Source: JAFARZ01 sp036490795
GTDB taxonomy: Bacteria; Actinomycetota; Actinomycetes; Streptosporangiales; Streptosporangiaceae
NCBI GenBank assembly: GCA_036490795.1
Contig: DASXDG010000031.1
Coordinates: forward strand, 1 to 29,029
Direction: 5' to 3'
Length of the DNA: 29,029 nucleotides
Made by a program: the position numbers and the translations under genes. The notes under the pieces were generated by a model that saw only the letters and a program-made list of their open reading frames with translations, made no database searches and had not been told where the DNA came from. Of the stretch, positions 14,086-22,134 are shown piece after piece; position 1 is the stretch's first letter, and each line of letters opens with the position of its first letter.

Positions 14086-14526
14086 ATGAAGCTGCGGCTG
14101 CTCGGCAGGCTGAGCGTGCGGGTTACCGTGTTGTCCGGCTTCGCCGTGCTCGCGTGCGCGAGCATCGGCTTGCTGTTCGTCGGGGTCAGCACGCCGCTAT
14201 GGGTGATCGCGGCGATCCTCGCCTGCCGCTCGATGTCCATCGGCCTGGTGATCAACCCGCTGCTGCAGGCGCTCACCCAGCCGCTGCGCCAGGACCAGCT
14301 CGGCGACGCGAACACGCTGTTCAACGCGTGGCAGCTGGTGGCCGGCTCGTTCGGCATCGGCGTCATCGCCGCCCTCTACGCGTCGGCCGCCCGGCTGCAC
14401 GGCCCGGTGACGGCCCTGCACCGGGCCGCCCTGACCATCGTGGCCGTCGCCGTCCTCGGTGCCGCCGGCTCTCTTTTCCTCCCGTCCGTCCGCAACGTCG
14501 TTCCGGCCGGCCGTTACAGGGGTTGA
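14086..14526 (+). pseudogene. Remnant of an MFS (DHA2-type) drug exporter, C-terminal part only
   Basis: The 146-residue frame matches only the last third of 14-helix MFS exporters: NPLLQALTQPLRQDQLGDANTLFNAWQLVAGSFGIGVIAALY corresponds to the conserved region before the penultimate helix, and about four hydrophobic segments are visible (residues 12-34, 38-60, 83-105, 115-135). Full members have about 450-520 residues. The N-terminal domain with the antiporter motifs is absent and PadR ends two bases before the ATG, so an internal deletion is the simplest explanation. A functional small membrane protein cannot be excluded because the frame remains open and clean. Confidence 0.75.
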
Positions 14527-14642
14527 ATGGCGGGGTCTGCCTGCCCGGCCGTGGGTGCCCGGCCGTGGGCGGCTGCCCTGCGATCGGGTCGGTGCTGCCG
14601 GGTCCGGGGTGGACGGTGCCCGGCTGGTGGGGGTGGTTTCAT

Positions 14643-14690
14643 GATCGTGCGCGTGGCGTTCCGGGAAACCGGAACGCCACGCGCACGATC
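14643..14690. terminator. Perfect 22-bp hairpin with GAAA loop
   Basis: GATCGTGCGCGTGGCGTTCCGG pairs exactly across a GAAA tetraloop (14665-14668) with 14669-14690. It lies 116 bases after the MFS remnant and would be a very stable RNA hairpin with a GNRA-type loop. No T tract follows. Terminator is the default reading; the distance from the gene is unusual. Confidence 0.5.
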
Positions 14691-14737
14691 ACCGTGATGC
14701 CGCCCGGGTGCGGGCGGTTTGTCCGGTTTTTTCGGTT

Positions 14738-14832
14738 TCCGGGATGCCGGGATGCCGGGATGGCGGTGCGGCGGCGTGGCCGCGGTGCGGCGGCGTGGCC
14801 GCGATGGCCCTGGCGTGGCCGCGATGGCCCTG
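14738..14832. repeat. Cluster of short tandem repeats
   Basis: Three copies of CCGGGATG are followed by two perfect copies of a 19-base unit GCGGTGCGGCGGCGTGGCC (14763-14781, 14782-14800) and two copies of GCGATGGCCCTG. The 575-bp gap 14527-15101 contains this cluster, the hairpin at 14643, element copy D and a short duplication, but no gene I can support. Confidence 0.8.
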
Positions 14833-14871
14833 ATCGCGGCGGGCGACGCGGACCCGCACGGTTCAACCTCT

Positions 14872-14960
14872 GTAGCGCGGTAAATAACCCCAACACGGAA
14901 GAAGGCCATGCTGTGAGCAGGTATTTCCTCCGCGAAAAGTCAATGTTCCGCGCTGTTGGC
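14872..14960. repeat. Palindromic element, family 2, copy D
   Basis: It matches copy C (10896-10957) at about 44 of 61 ungapped positions, including the shared block CCATGCT and the start AGCGCGGTAA. Imperfect inverted ends are CCAACACGGAA (14890-14900) and TTCCGCGCTGTTGG (14946-14959). It ends just before a motif, GAAGCACCACTGTTGTTATG, that recurs at 3319. Confidence 0.6.
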
Positions 14961-15082
14961 CCCGGCGGAAGCACCACTGTTGTTATGAGATGAACGCGGC
15001 GCCGGACACCGTCCCGCGCTGGACAAAAGCCGCGAAATGACAGCCGGATGGGTGGTGCACAATCTTTCGATCCGCCGCGGGC

Positions 15083-15114
15083 GCGTTAACGCCACCACGC
15101 GTTAACGCCACCAG
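15083..15114. repeat. 16-bp direct duplication over the FUSC stop codon
   Basis: GCGTTAACGCCACCAC is repeated in tandem (15083-15098 and 15099-15114, one base different). Each copy contains the palindrome GCGTTAACGC. The second copy contains the stop codon of the FUSC gene, so the first is likely a replication-slippage product. Confidence 0.75.
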
Positions 15115-17318
15115 GGGAGGCGGCGCTGCTCGGCGACCAGGAGGGCGGGCTGGGGGATCGTGGTCGCGTGTGACCCGAGGTGGTCCAGGTGCTCGCGGAT
15201 CCAGACCAGGTCGTGGTGCAGGTGCACGCCGACGTGCCCGTCTAGCTCGGGGAGGGAGACCGGCGCCAGCACCTGCTTCGCCACCGGGCGGCCGACCAGC
15301 AGCGCCACCTGGTCGTAGAACCGGGCGAGGCTCGCCGCTTCCTTGGTCAGCGCCTCCTGTTCCGGTCCCGGTGCGCCGATCGCCGTGGGGGAGTGCAGCG
15401 CGGCCACGGAGTACGCGGTCTGCCGGAGCCGGGTGCTGGCCATGACCAGGTGCCACAGATCCTCTTTGGACACCCGCTTGTTGCCTTGTTCGGCGAGGTA
15501 GCCGCGTAGCGCCTCGTCCAGCCTGATGCCGGCGGTGATGGCGGCGGGTCCTTCGGTCGGCGGGGTGTCGCGCAGCCCGAGAGCCCAGTCCACCGCCTCG
15601 GTCAGGTACTCGGCGCCGGTGCGGTACGCGTCGGCGAGGTCGTCGCCGACCACCGCTCCCGCCCCGCGCGGCCAGAACACCAGCCCGACGGCCAGGCTCA
15701 CCACACAGCCGATCGCCACGTCCTCGACGCGGAGTTCGCCGACCTTCCAGCCGGCCGGCTCGAGCAGGTTGAACAAGACGACGACCACCACGGTGAACGC
15801 CGCCTGGCCGAACGTGAACGGCAGCGCGCCCGGCGCGTAGGCGGCGATGGCCACCGCGATCGGCAGCACCACCCACAACGCCGTCTGGTTGTGGCCGCCG
15901 ATGCCGAGCAGCAGCAGCGCGCCGACGACGAAGCCGATCACGGTGCCGCCCAGCGCGCGAAACGCCGTGGATTCGGTGGTCGCGGCGTTGGTGCGCAGCA
16001 CCGACATCGTGCCGAGCACGACCCAGAAGCCGTGCTGCACTCCGGACAGGTCGGCCACGAGGACCGCGGCGGCGAGGGCACACGAGCCACGAAGTGCGTT
16101 CTGCAGCCAGACCGAGCGCAAGCTGGCGTGCCTGGCCAGCAGGCCGATCGCGCCGTGCAGCGCGGCGACCCGCCGTTCCGCGGGGTCGCCCTCCGGTGTC
16201 GCCCCGTACCAGCCGCGGCGCCGGGCCGCGATCAACTCGGGGTCGGCGCGCCTGGTCGCGATCAGCGCGTCGGCCGCCGTGCCCCGCACCGCGACCGCGA
16301 TCGCCTGCTCGTGGAACGCGCGGCGGGCCGCGGCGACCGTCGCCGCCGGGGTCTGCGCTGCGGTGGGGGAGAGCTGCCCGGGCCGTGGCCCGCACCGTTC
16401 GCAGAGCAGCTCGAGCTCGCCGAGGCGCGGGATGGCGGCCGAGCCTTCCAGCAGCGCGGCCGTGTCGGCGAGCACGTCGGCGGCGGCGGCCACCAGCCCG
16501 TTGTCGTCGGGGAAGCCGGGATCCTCGTTGACCGCGTCGGTGATCAGCGCGCCGCACCACTCAAGCTGCTGCACGACGCTGTCCAGGCCCTGGTCGGCGG
16601 TGGCCAGCCCCGTGGGCCGGTACGGCGTGCTGGAGAACGTGGTCATCAGCTGCTGTTTGGCCGCCATCGCGGCGTGCAGCATCGCTGGCGTGTTCTCCTG
16701 CTTGAGGGATGCTTCAAGCAGGGTCGCGAATGCCCTGGCGCAGGTGGCGGCGGCGGCGCGGAGCCGGTCACCGGCCGGCCGGGGCGAAAGCAGCAGCACG
16801 ACGATGGTTGAGGCGGCGCAGGCCATCCACCAGCCGAGCAGGCGGTCGGGGATCATCGAATCCGTGCCCGCGGTGGCGACCGGCAGCACGTAGGTGAGCA
16901 GCGTCGGCAGCACGCCGGCCGCGGCGTTCGGCCCGGCCACGCCCGCGAAGAAGATCCCGAAGGTCACCGGGATGGTGACGATGGCGGCCAGAGCGGTGTT
17001 CCAGTTCACCGCCGTGCCGATGGTCAGCGCGATCGATCCGGTGATGGCCAGTCCCAGGTGGGCGATCGCCTTGTCTTTCCTGGTGCCGCCGAACGACGCC
17101 ATGACCAGGTTCGCGAACGTGCCGAACGCGGCGAACAAGGCGATCTGCAGGTTATCCATGCCCTTGTAGGTGAGGGCGAATATGGCTGGCATGACGATGA
17201 CGGCGCGTAGCGCGCGCATCGCGGCGGGCTTGGACCAGGCGGGCATCCACTCCGGCCGGTGTCTCGGCGGGGCGGGCGACGTGGGGGCAGCCGGAAGCGC
17301 TGTATTGGTCTGGGCCAT
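15102..17318 (-). CDS. FUSC family membrane protein
   Basis: The 738-residue protein has the two-part layout of the FUSC/YccS-like family: a first membrane block at about residues 35-180, a cytoplasmic helical region, a second membrane block at about 400-545 (SGVQHGFWVVLGTMSVLRTNA is the conserved entry), and a cytoplasmic C-terminal region. Relatives include aromatic-acid exporter AaeB and fusaric acid resistance proteins, so export of weak organic acids is possible but unproven. The ATG at 17318 has no Shine-Dalgarno sequence; a TAAACT box six bases upstream suggests a leaderless transcript. The start codon is inside the short dyad TGGGCCATTGGCCCA (17311-17325). It is divergent from the APC permease gene. 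Confidence 0.88.
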   Translation of the reverse strand: MAQTNTALPAAPTSPAPPRHRPEWMPAWSKPAAMRALRAVIVMPAIFALTYKGMDNLQIALFAAFGTFANLVMASFGGTRKDKAIAHLGLAITGSIALTIGTAVNWNTALAAIVTIPVTFGIFFAGVAGPNAAAGVLPTLLTYVLPVATAGTDSMIPDRLLGWWMACAASTIVVLLLSPRPAGDRLRAAAATCARAFATLLEASLKQENTPAMLHAAMAAKQQLMTTFSSTPYRPTGLATADQGLDSVVQQLEWCGALITDAVNEDPGFPDDNGLVAAAADVLADTAALLEGSAAIPRLGELELLCERCGPRPGQLSPTAAQTPAATVAAARRAFHEQAIAVAVRGTAADALIATRRADPELIAARRRGWYGATPEGDPAERRVAALHGAIGLLARHASLRSVWLQNALRGSCALAAAVLVADLSGVQHGFWVVLGTMSVLRTNAATTESTAFRALGGTVIGFVVGALLLLGIGGHNQTALWVVLPIAVAIAAYAPGALPFTFGQAAFTVVVVVLFNLLEPAGWKVGELRVEDVAIGCVVSLAVGLVFWPRGAGAVVGDDLADAYRTGAEYLTEAVDWALGLRDTPPTEGPAAITAGIRLDEALRGYLAEQGNKRVSKEDLWHLVMASTRLRQTAYSVAALHSPTAIGAPGPEQEALTKEAASLARFYDQVALLVGRPVAKQVLAPVSLPELDGHVGVHLHHDLVWIREHLDHLGSHATTIPQPALLVAEQRRLPWWR

Positions 17319-17324
17319 TGGCCC

Positions 17325-17330
17325 AGTTTA
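17325..17330 (-). promoter_or_regulatory. Leaderless promoter -10 box of the FUSC gene
   Basis: On the minus strand TAAACT ends six bases before the ATG at 17318. No ribosome binding site is present. A -35 box is not clear. Confidence 0.45.
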
Positions 17331-17439
17331 TTAGGGCTGGCTGCGAGGCTGCTGGAAGTACCTCAACCGATAAGTCGTGACTCTTCCTGAAATGTCGCCA
17401 CACGTGCTTAAATCTGCCATGCCTATCGAGGGAGGGCCC

Positions 17440-19020
17440 ATGGACGAGGCCGCAGACGTCACGAAGGCCGAGGAAGTCAGCGCGGACGATCTCAGGCTGG
17501 AGCATCTCGGTTACCGTCCGCAGCTGAATCGCGTCCTCGGGCTGTTCGCCAACTTTTCCGTGGCGTTCACCTACCTCTCGCCAATGGTCGGCATCTTCTC
17601 CCTGTTCGTGCTGGGCCTTGGCACCGGCGGGCCGGTCTATGTCTGGCTCACCTGGCTGCCGGTGGCCGGCATGCTGCTGGTGGCGCTGGTATTCGGCGAG
17701 CTGGCCAGCCACTACCCGGTGGCCGGCGCGCTGTATCAGTACAGCAAGTACAACGTGGGCCGTAAGTTCGGCTGGTTCGTCGGCTGGTTCTACGGTCTGG
17801 CGCTGCTGGTCACCGTGGCCTCGGTGGACACCGGCGTGGTCAGCTACGTGACCGCGCTGCTGCACGACTGGTTCAGCTGGAACTTCAACCCGAGCAGTCA
17901 CTTCGTGATCCTGGTCATCACGCTGGTCATGCTCGCCATCCAGACCACGCTGAACATGGTCGGCGCCAAGGTCATGGGCCGGGTGGCCCAGTTCGGCGTG
18001 TTCGTGGAGATCTTCGGCACGTTCGGCATCGCGATCATCTTGGCCATCCACGGCTTCCACCACAGCGCCAGCTTCCTGTTCAGCACCCAGGGTGTGCAGA
18101 ACGCGGCGACCAACCCGCTGAGCCTGAACTTCCACGGCGGCTGGCTCGGCGCCGGCCTGATCGCGGTGCTCGCACCGGTCTACATCTTCTATGGGTTCGA
18201 GTCGGCGGGAGACATCTCCGAGGAGACCAAGAACGCCGGCCGGCAGGTGCCGCGAGCCATGCGACTGGCCTTGATCTGGGGCGGGATCGCCTCGTTCGTG
18301 CTGACCGCCGCGCTGATCCTGGCCATGCAGGGGGCGCATCCGCTCAGCGAGGTCATCTCCCATGGCGGGATCCCGTACATCCTCGGGCAGCTGCCGACCG
18401 GGCTGCAGGAGTTCCTCATCCTGCTGATCATCTTCGCGTTCTTCTCCTGCGGCAGCTCGGTGCAGGGCGCCGGGGGCCGGCTCGCGTTCTCCTACGCGCG
18501 GGACGGCGCGCTGCCCGCCTCCAAGTGGATCTCCGAGGTGAGCCCGCGCTTCAAGACGCCGGTCAATGCCCTGTACGGCGGCGCGATGATCACCGTGGTG
18601 TTCGTGGCGCTGGAGTTCATCACGCCCACGCACAACGTGAAGATCGGTTTCTTCACCTACCCGGCCAACACGAGCGTGCTGTACTCGCTTATCTCGTTCG
18701 CGACCAGCGGCATTTACCTGTCCTTCCTGCTGACCGTGATCGGGTCGATGATCGCCAGGCGACGCGGCTGGATCCCGGCGGGCTCGTTCAAGCTCGGCCG
18801 CTGGGCCTGGCCGGTCTCCATCGTCGCGACCATCTATCTCGCCGCGATGCTGGTCAACATCGTCGCGCCGTCCGGCCTGACCAGCCCTCGGGCGCTATTC
18901 AACCTGGACTGGATCACGCTCGTGGTCATGGTGATCGTCACCCTGGTCGGCGTCCTCCTCTACTTCCTCGCCCACCAGGGCCGCGCGGTAGACGAACACA
19001 TGATCGACACCGACAGCTGA
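17440..19020 (+). CDS. APC family amino acid permease
   Basis: A 526-residue amino acid/polyamine/organocation transporter with about 12 hydrophobic helices. The entry block LNRVLGLFANFSVAFTYLSPMVGIFS and the helix-8 region FYGFESAGDISEETKNAGRQVPRAM are typical of the AA_permease_2 group related to GABA and choline/ethanolamine permeases. The substrate is not predictable. I chose the ATG at 17440 because GAGGGAGG lies just upstream; in-frame starts at 17377 and 17419 lack this and would only lengthen the N-terminus. The gap to the divergent FUSC gene is 121 bases. No biosynthetic or catabolic partner is adjacent, since rpsO follows. Confidence 0.92.
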   Translation: MDEAADVTKAEEVSADDLRLEHLGYRPQLNRVLGLFANFSVAFTYLSPMVGIFSLFVLGLGTGGPVYVWLTWLPVAGMLLVALVFGELASHYPVAGALYQYSKYNVGRKFGWFVGWFYGLALLVTVASVDTGVVSYVTALLHDWFSWNFNPSSHFVILVITLVMLAIQTTLNMVGAKVMGRVAQFGVFVEIFGTFGIAIILAIHGFHHSASFLFSTQGVQNAATNPLSLNFHGGWLGAGLIAVLAPVYIFYGFESAGDISEETKNAGRQVPRAMRLALIWGGIASFVLTAALILAMQGAHPLSEVISHGGIPYILGQLPTGLQEFLILLIIFAFFSCGSSVQGAGGRLAFSYARDGALPASKWISEVSPRFKTPVNALYGGAMITVVFVALEFITPTHNVKIGFFTYPANTSVLYSLISFATSGIYLSFLLTVIGSMIARRRGWIPAGSFKLGRWAWPVSIVATIYLAAMLVNIVAPSGLTSPRALFNLDWITLVVMVIVTLVGVLLYFLAHQGRAVDEHMIDTDS

Positions 19021-19029
19021 CGGGATGGG

Positions 19030-19045
19030 GCAGGCGGACGCCTGC
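19030..19045 (+). terminator. Hairpin after the APC permease gene
   Basis: GCAGGC-GGAC-GCCTGC is a perfect six-pair stem nine bases after the stop codon. It has no T tract, as is usual for actinobacterial terminators of this kind. Confidence 0.45.
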
Positions 19046-19074
19046 GCGCGACGCGACTGGGTAGCCGCCCGTGG

Positions 19075-19080
19075 TAACCT
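19075..19080 (+). promoter_or_regulatory. Candidate -10 box of the rpsO promoter
   Basis: TAACCT at 19075-19080 is the best -10 match in the 198-bp gap before rpsO and would give a leader of about 130 bases. The -35 box is not clear. Confidence 0.35.
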
Positions 19081-19130
19081 AAAACGCTGACCGGCGCATT
19101 GCCGGGCACGGCGGGGCTGTGTTGCAAACA

Positions 19131-19144
19131 GTGTTGCGAAACAC
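19131..19144 (+). promoter_or_regulatory. Hairpin in rpsO leader, possible S15 autoregulation site
   Basis: GTGTT-GCGA-AACAC forms a five-pair stem with a GNRA loop, and further small stems (TGCGG-CGCC-CCGCA near 19169) follow before the ribosome binding site. S15 represses its own mRNA through leader structures in several bacteria, with different structures in each group. Assignment here is inference. Confidence 0.35.
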
Positions 19145-19218
19145 GGGAACACGAGCTGCACCCTCATGCGGCGCCCCGCAGGGAAACGTCCCATTCGTTC
19201 CATATTCTAAGGAGCCAC

Positions 19219-19488
19219 GTGCCGCTCGACACCGCCATCAAGAAGGAAATCCTGGCGGAGTACGCGACCAGTGAGGGTGACACCGGTTCGCCGGAAGTCC
19301 AGGTCGCGCTGCTAACCAGGCGCATCAACCACCTGACTGAGCACCTGAAGACGCACACGCACGACCACCACAGCCGCCGCGGGCTGCTGTTGCTGGTCGG
19401 CCGTCGTCGCAGGCTGATGAAGTACCTGCAGAAGAAGGACATCGCCCGCTACCGCGCGATCAGGGAGCGTCTCGGCATCCGCCGCTAG
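19219..19488 (+). CDS. rpsO: 30S ribosomal protein S15
   Basis: The 89-residue protein is a complete S15, which binds 16S rRNA early in assembly of the small subunit platform. Conserved segments are EYATSEGDTGSPEVQVALLTRRINHLTEHLKTH and the basic DHHSRRGLLLLVGRRRRLMKYLQKKD. The GTG start at 19219 is fixed by AAGGAG four bases upstream and by the family length; the frame is open further upstream but not homologous. The gene precedes pnp, the usual order, with a 288-bp structured gap between them. Its own leader is about 130 bases and contains small hairpins. Confidence 0.97.
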   Translation: MPLDTAIKKEILAEYATSEGDTGSPEVQVALLTRRINHLTEHLKTHTHDHHSRRGLLLLVGRRRRLMKYLQKKDIARYRAIRERLGIRR

Positions 19489-19612
19489 CCGCACAAGCCC
19501 GAAGCAGGAGATGCGCAGGCTAGCCAGTCGCAAACGGGTCCGGCTAGCCTGCCAGCACAACTGAATATCGATTAACACTGACATCCCGTAGCCCCCGGCA
19601 CCGAGCGCCAAG

Positions 19613-19692
19613 GGCCGGTCCTCGGTAGTGGTCCCCGGGCAACCCGCTCAGAACAGAATGCGGCCCCCGAGGGCTTCGATCGAAGACCGGCC
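19613..19692 (+). ncRNA. Structured pnp leader, probable Actino-pnp RNA motif
   Basis: A three-way junction can be drawn. The outer stem is GGCCGGTC (19613-19620) with GACCGGCC (19685-19692). A second stem CTCGG (19621-19625) pairs with CCGAG (19667-19671) and encloses the small hairpin CGGG-CAA-CCCG (19636-19646). The third is CTTC-GATC-GAAG (19674-19685), which shares one base with the outer stem. The Actino-pnp motif is a published conserved structure in leaders of actinobacterial PNPase genes. I assign it by position and structure, without a covariance search. Confidence 0.6.
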
Positions 19693-19776
19693 GGCAACCC
19701 CCACAGCAGCGGTAAGCCAGGCCATATGCGGCAAGGCGGCGGGTGGGTGCGGGATCTACGCAAGGAGGTCTCACCC

Positions 19777-22134
19777 GTGGAGGGTGTCCGAAGTGCCGAA
19801 GCCGTTATAGACAACGGCGAGTTCGGCGTTCACAAAATCAGATTCGAGACGGGCAGGCTTGCCCGCCAGGCGGCCGGATCGGCCCTGGTGATTCTCGATG
19901 ACGAGACCGTGGTTCTCTCCGCCACCACGGCGTCCAAGCAGCCGAAGTCCGACCTGGACTTCTTCCCGCTGACAGTGGACGTGGAAGAGCGGATGTACGC
20001 CGCGGGCCGGATTCCCGGCTCGTTTTTCCGTAGAGAGGGCCGTCCGTCCGAGGACGCGATCCTGACCTGCCGCCTCATCGACCGGCCGCTGCGGCCGAGC
20101 TTCGTCAAGGGCCTGCGCAATGAGATCCAGATCGTCGAGACGATCCTGGCGCTGCACCCGGAGCACCTGTACGACGTGGTAGCGATCAACGCGGCGTCCA
20201 TGTCCACCCAGATCGCGGGCCTGCCGTTCTCCGGCCCCATCGGCGGTGTGCGTGTCGCTCTGATCAAGGGCCAGTGGGTGGCGTTCCCGACTCACCCGCA
20301 GCTCGCGGACGCGACCTTCGACATGGTGGTGGCCGGCCGCGTGCTCGAGGACGGCGACGTCGCGATCATGATGGTCGAGGCCGAGTCCACCCCGGAGACG
20401 CTCAAGCTGCTCGCTTCGGAGGAAAGCGGCGCCGTCGCGCCGACCGAGGACACGGTCGCCGAGGGCCTTGAGGCCGCGAAGCCGTTCATCAAGGTGCTCT
20501 GCACGGCTCAGCAGAAGCTGGCCGAGGAGGTCGCCGAGGCCGAGGGCACCGTCACGCGCGAGTACCCGCTGTTCATCGACTACGAGCAGGACGTCTACGA
20601 CGCGGTGGCCGCCGAGGTCAGCACCGAACTCGCGAAGGCGCTGACGATCGTCGGCAAGCACGAGCGCGAGGCCGAGACCGACCGGGTCAAGGCGCTTGCC
20701 AAGGAGAAGCTCGCCGAGCAGTTCGAGGGGCGGGAGAAGGAGATCTCCGCCGCGTTCCGCGGCCTGACCAAGAAGCTGGTCCGGGAGCGGATCATCAGCG
20801 AGGGTGTCCGCATCGACGGCCGTGGCCTGACCGACATCCGGCCGCTGACCGCCACCACGCACGTGCTGCCGCGGGTGCACGGATCCGCGCTGTTCGAGCG
20901 TGGCGAGACGCAGATCATGGGCGTGACCACGCTGAACATGCTCCGCATGGAGCAGATGATCGACACGCTCAACCCGGAGCGCACCAAGCGCTACATGCAC
21001 AACTACAACTTCCCGCCGTACTCGACCGGTGAGACCGGCCGGGTCGGTTCGCCCAAGCGCCGCGAGATCGGTCACGGTGCGCTCGCCGAGCGGGCCCTGA
21101 TCCCGGTGCTGCCGACCCGCGAGGAGTTCCCCTACGCGATCCGGCAGGTGTCCGAGGCGCTCGGTTCCAACGGCTCGACCTCCATGGGGTCCGTCTGCGC
21201 GAGCACGATGTCGCTGCTCGACGCCGGCGTCCCGCTCAAGGACATGGTCTCCGGCATCGCGATGGGCCTGATCAGCGAAGGCGGGCAGTTCGTGACGCTG
21301 ACCGACATCCTCGGTGCCGAGGACGCGTTCGGTGACATGGACTTCAAGGTGGCGGGCACCGAGCAGGTGATCACCGCGCTGCAGCTCGACACCAAGCTCG
21401 ACGGCATCCCCGCCACGGTGCTCGCCGCCGCGCTCAAGCAGGCACGGGCCGCTCGGATGACGATCCTGGACGTGATGCGAGACGCGATCACGAGCCCCGG
21501 CGAGATGTCGCCGAACGCGCCGCGGATCATCACGATCAAGGTTCCTGTCGACAAGATCGGCGAGGTCATCGGCCCGAAGGGCAAGATGATCAACTCGATC
21601 CAGGACGAGACCGGCGCCGAGATCACCATCGAGGACGACGGCACGATCTACATCGGCGCGACCGACGGCACGTCGGCCGAGGCGGCGCGGGCCACGATCA
21701 ACGCGATCGCTAACCCGCACATGCCCGAGGTCGGCGAGCGGTTCCTCGGCACGGTCGTCAAGACCACGACGTTCGGCGCGTTCGTGAGCCTGCTGCCCGG
21801 CAAGGACGGCCTGCTGCACATCACGCAGATCCGCAAGCTGCACGGCGGCAAGCGGATCGAGAACATCGACGAGGTAGTGCACATCGGCGACAAGATCCAG
21901 GTCGAGATCCGCGAGATCGACGACCGGGGCAAGCTGTCGCTGGTGCCGGTCGAGGTGATCGAGCGCGAGGCCGCGGGCGAGGATCTCGGCGGCGGCGGTG
22001 ACTCTGGCGGCGACACCGGCGACCGGCCACCGCGGGGTGCCTCTCGGGACCGCGGCCCAAGCGGCGAACGCGGGGAGCGCGGAGATAGCGAGCACCGTCG
22101 CACCCGGCACCGCACTCGCGGGCACCACGAGTAG
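19777..22134 (+). CDS. pnp: Polynucleotide phosphorylase / polyribonucleotide nucleotidyltransferase
   Basis: PNPase degrades RNA 3' to 5' by phosphorolysis and in actinomycetes also makes 3' tails. The 785-residue protein contains two RNase PH domains joined by a helical domain, then a KH domain (about 587-645, with IGEVIGPKGKMINSIQDETG) and an S1 domain (about 652-726, GTVVKTTTFGAFVSLLPGKDGLLH). The C-terminal tail of about 55 residues is Gly/Arg-rich (RGPSGERGERGD). The GTG at 19777 is fixed by AAGGAGG eight bases upstream. The long leader with a junction structure suggests autoregulation. The next gene starts one base after the stop codon, so the M16 peptidase is in the same operon. Confidence 0.98.
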   Translation: MEGVRSAEAVIDNGEFGVHKIRFETGRLARQAAGSALVILDDETVVLSATTASKQPKSDLDFFPLTVDVEERMYAAGRIPGSFFRREGRPSEDAILTCRLIDRPLRPSFVKGLRNEIQIVETILALHPEHLYDVVAINAASMSTQIAGLPFSGPIGGVRVALIKGQWVAFPTHPQLADATFDMVVAGRVLEDGDVAIMMVEAESTPETLKLLASEESGAVAPTEDTVAEGLEAAKPFIKVLCTAQQKLAEEVAEAEGTVTREYPLFIDYEQDVYDAVAAEVSTELAKALTIVGKHEREAETDRVKALAKEKLAEQFEGREKEISAAFRGLTKKLVRERIISEGVRIDGRGLTDIRPLTATTHVLPRVHGSALFERGETQIMGVTTLNMLRMEQMIDTLNPERTKRYMHNYNFPPYSTGETGRVGSPKRREIGHGALAERALIPVLPTREEFPYAIRQVSEALGSNGSTSMGSVCASTMSLLDAGVPLKDMVSGIAMGLISEGGQFVTLTDILGAEDAFGDMDFKVAGTEQVITALQLDTKLDGIPATVLAAALKQARAARMTILDVMRDAITSPGEMSPNAPRIITIKVPVDKIGEVIGPKGKMINSIQDETGAEITIEDDGTIYIGATDGTSAEAARATINAIANPHMPEVGERFLGTVVKTTTFGAFVSLLPGKDGLLHITQIRKLHGGKRIENIDEVVHIGDKIQVEIREIDDRGKLSLVPVEVIEREAAGEDLGGGGDSGGDTGDRPPRGASRDRGPSGERGERGDSEHRRTRHRTRGHHE

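Noticed and set aside
14643..14690. The 22-bp hairpin as an integration site or transposon end
   Set aside because: No tRNA gene, integrase or target duplication is visible, and the arms are joined by only four bases.
15891..16811. Long plus-strand frames across the FUSC gene
   Set aside because: Low-complexity Ala/Arg/Gly sequence with no membrane or domain pattern, against a clear FUSC protein on the minus strand.
19771..22128. A 785-codon open frame antisense to pnp
   Set aside because: It mirrors the pnp codons, is rich in Arg, His, Asp and Leu as third-position GC bias produces, has no domain I recognise and no start signal.
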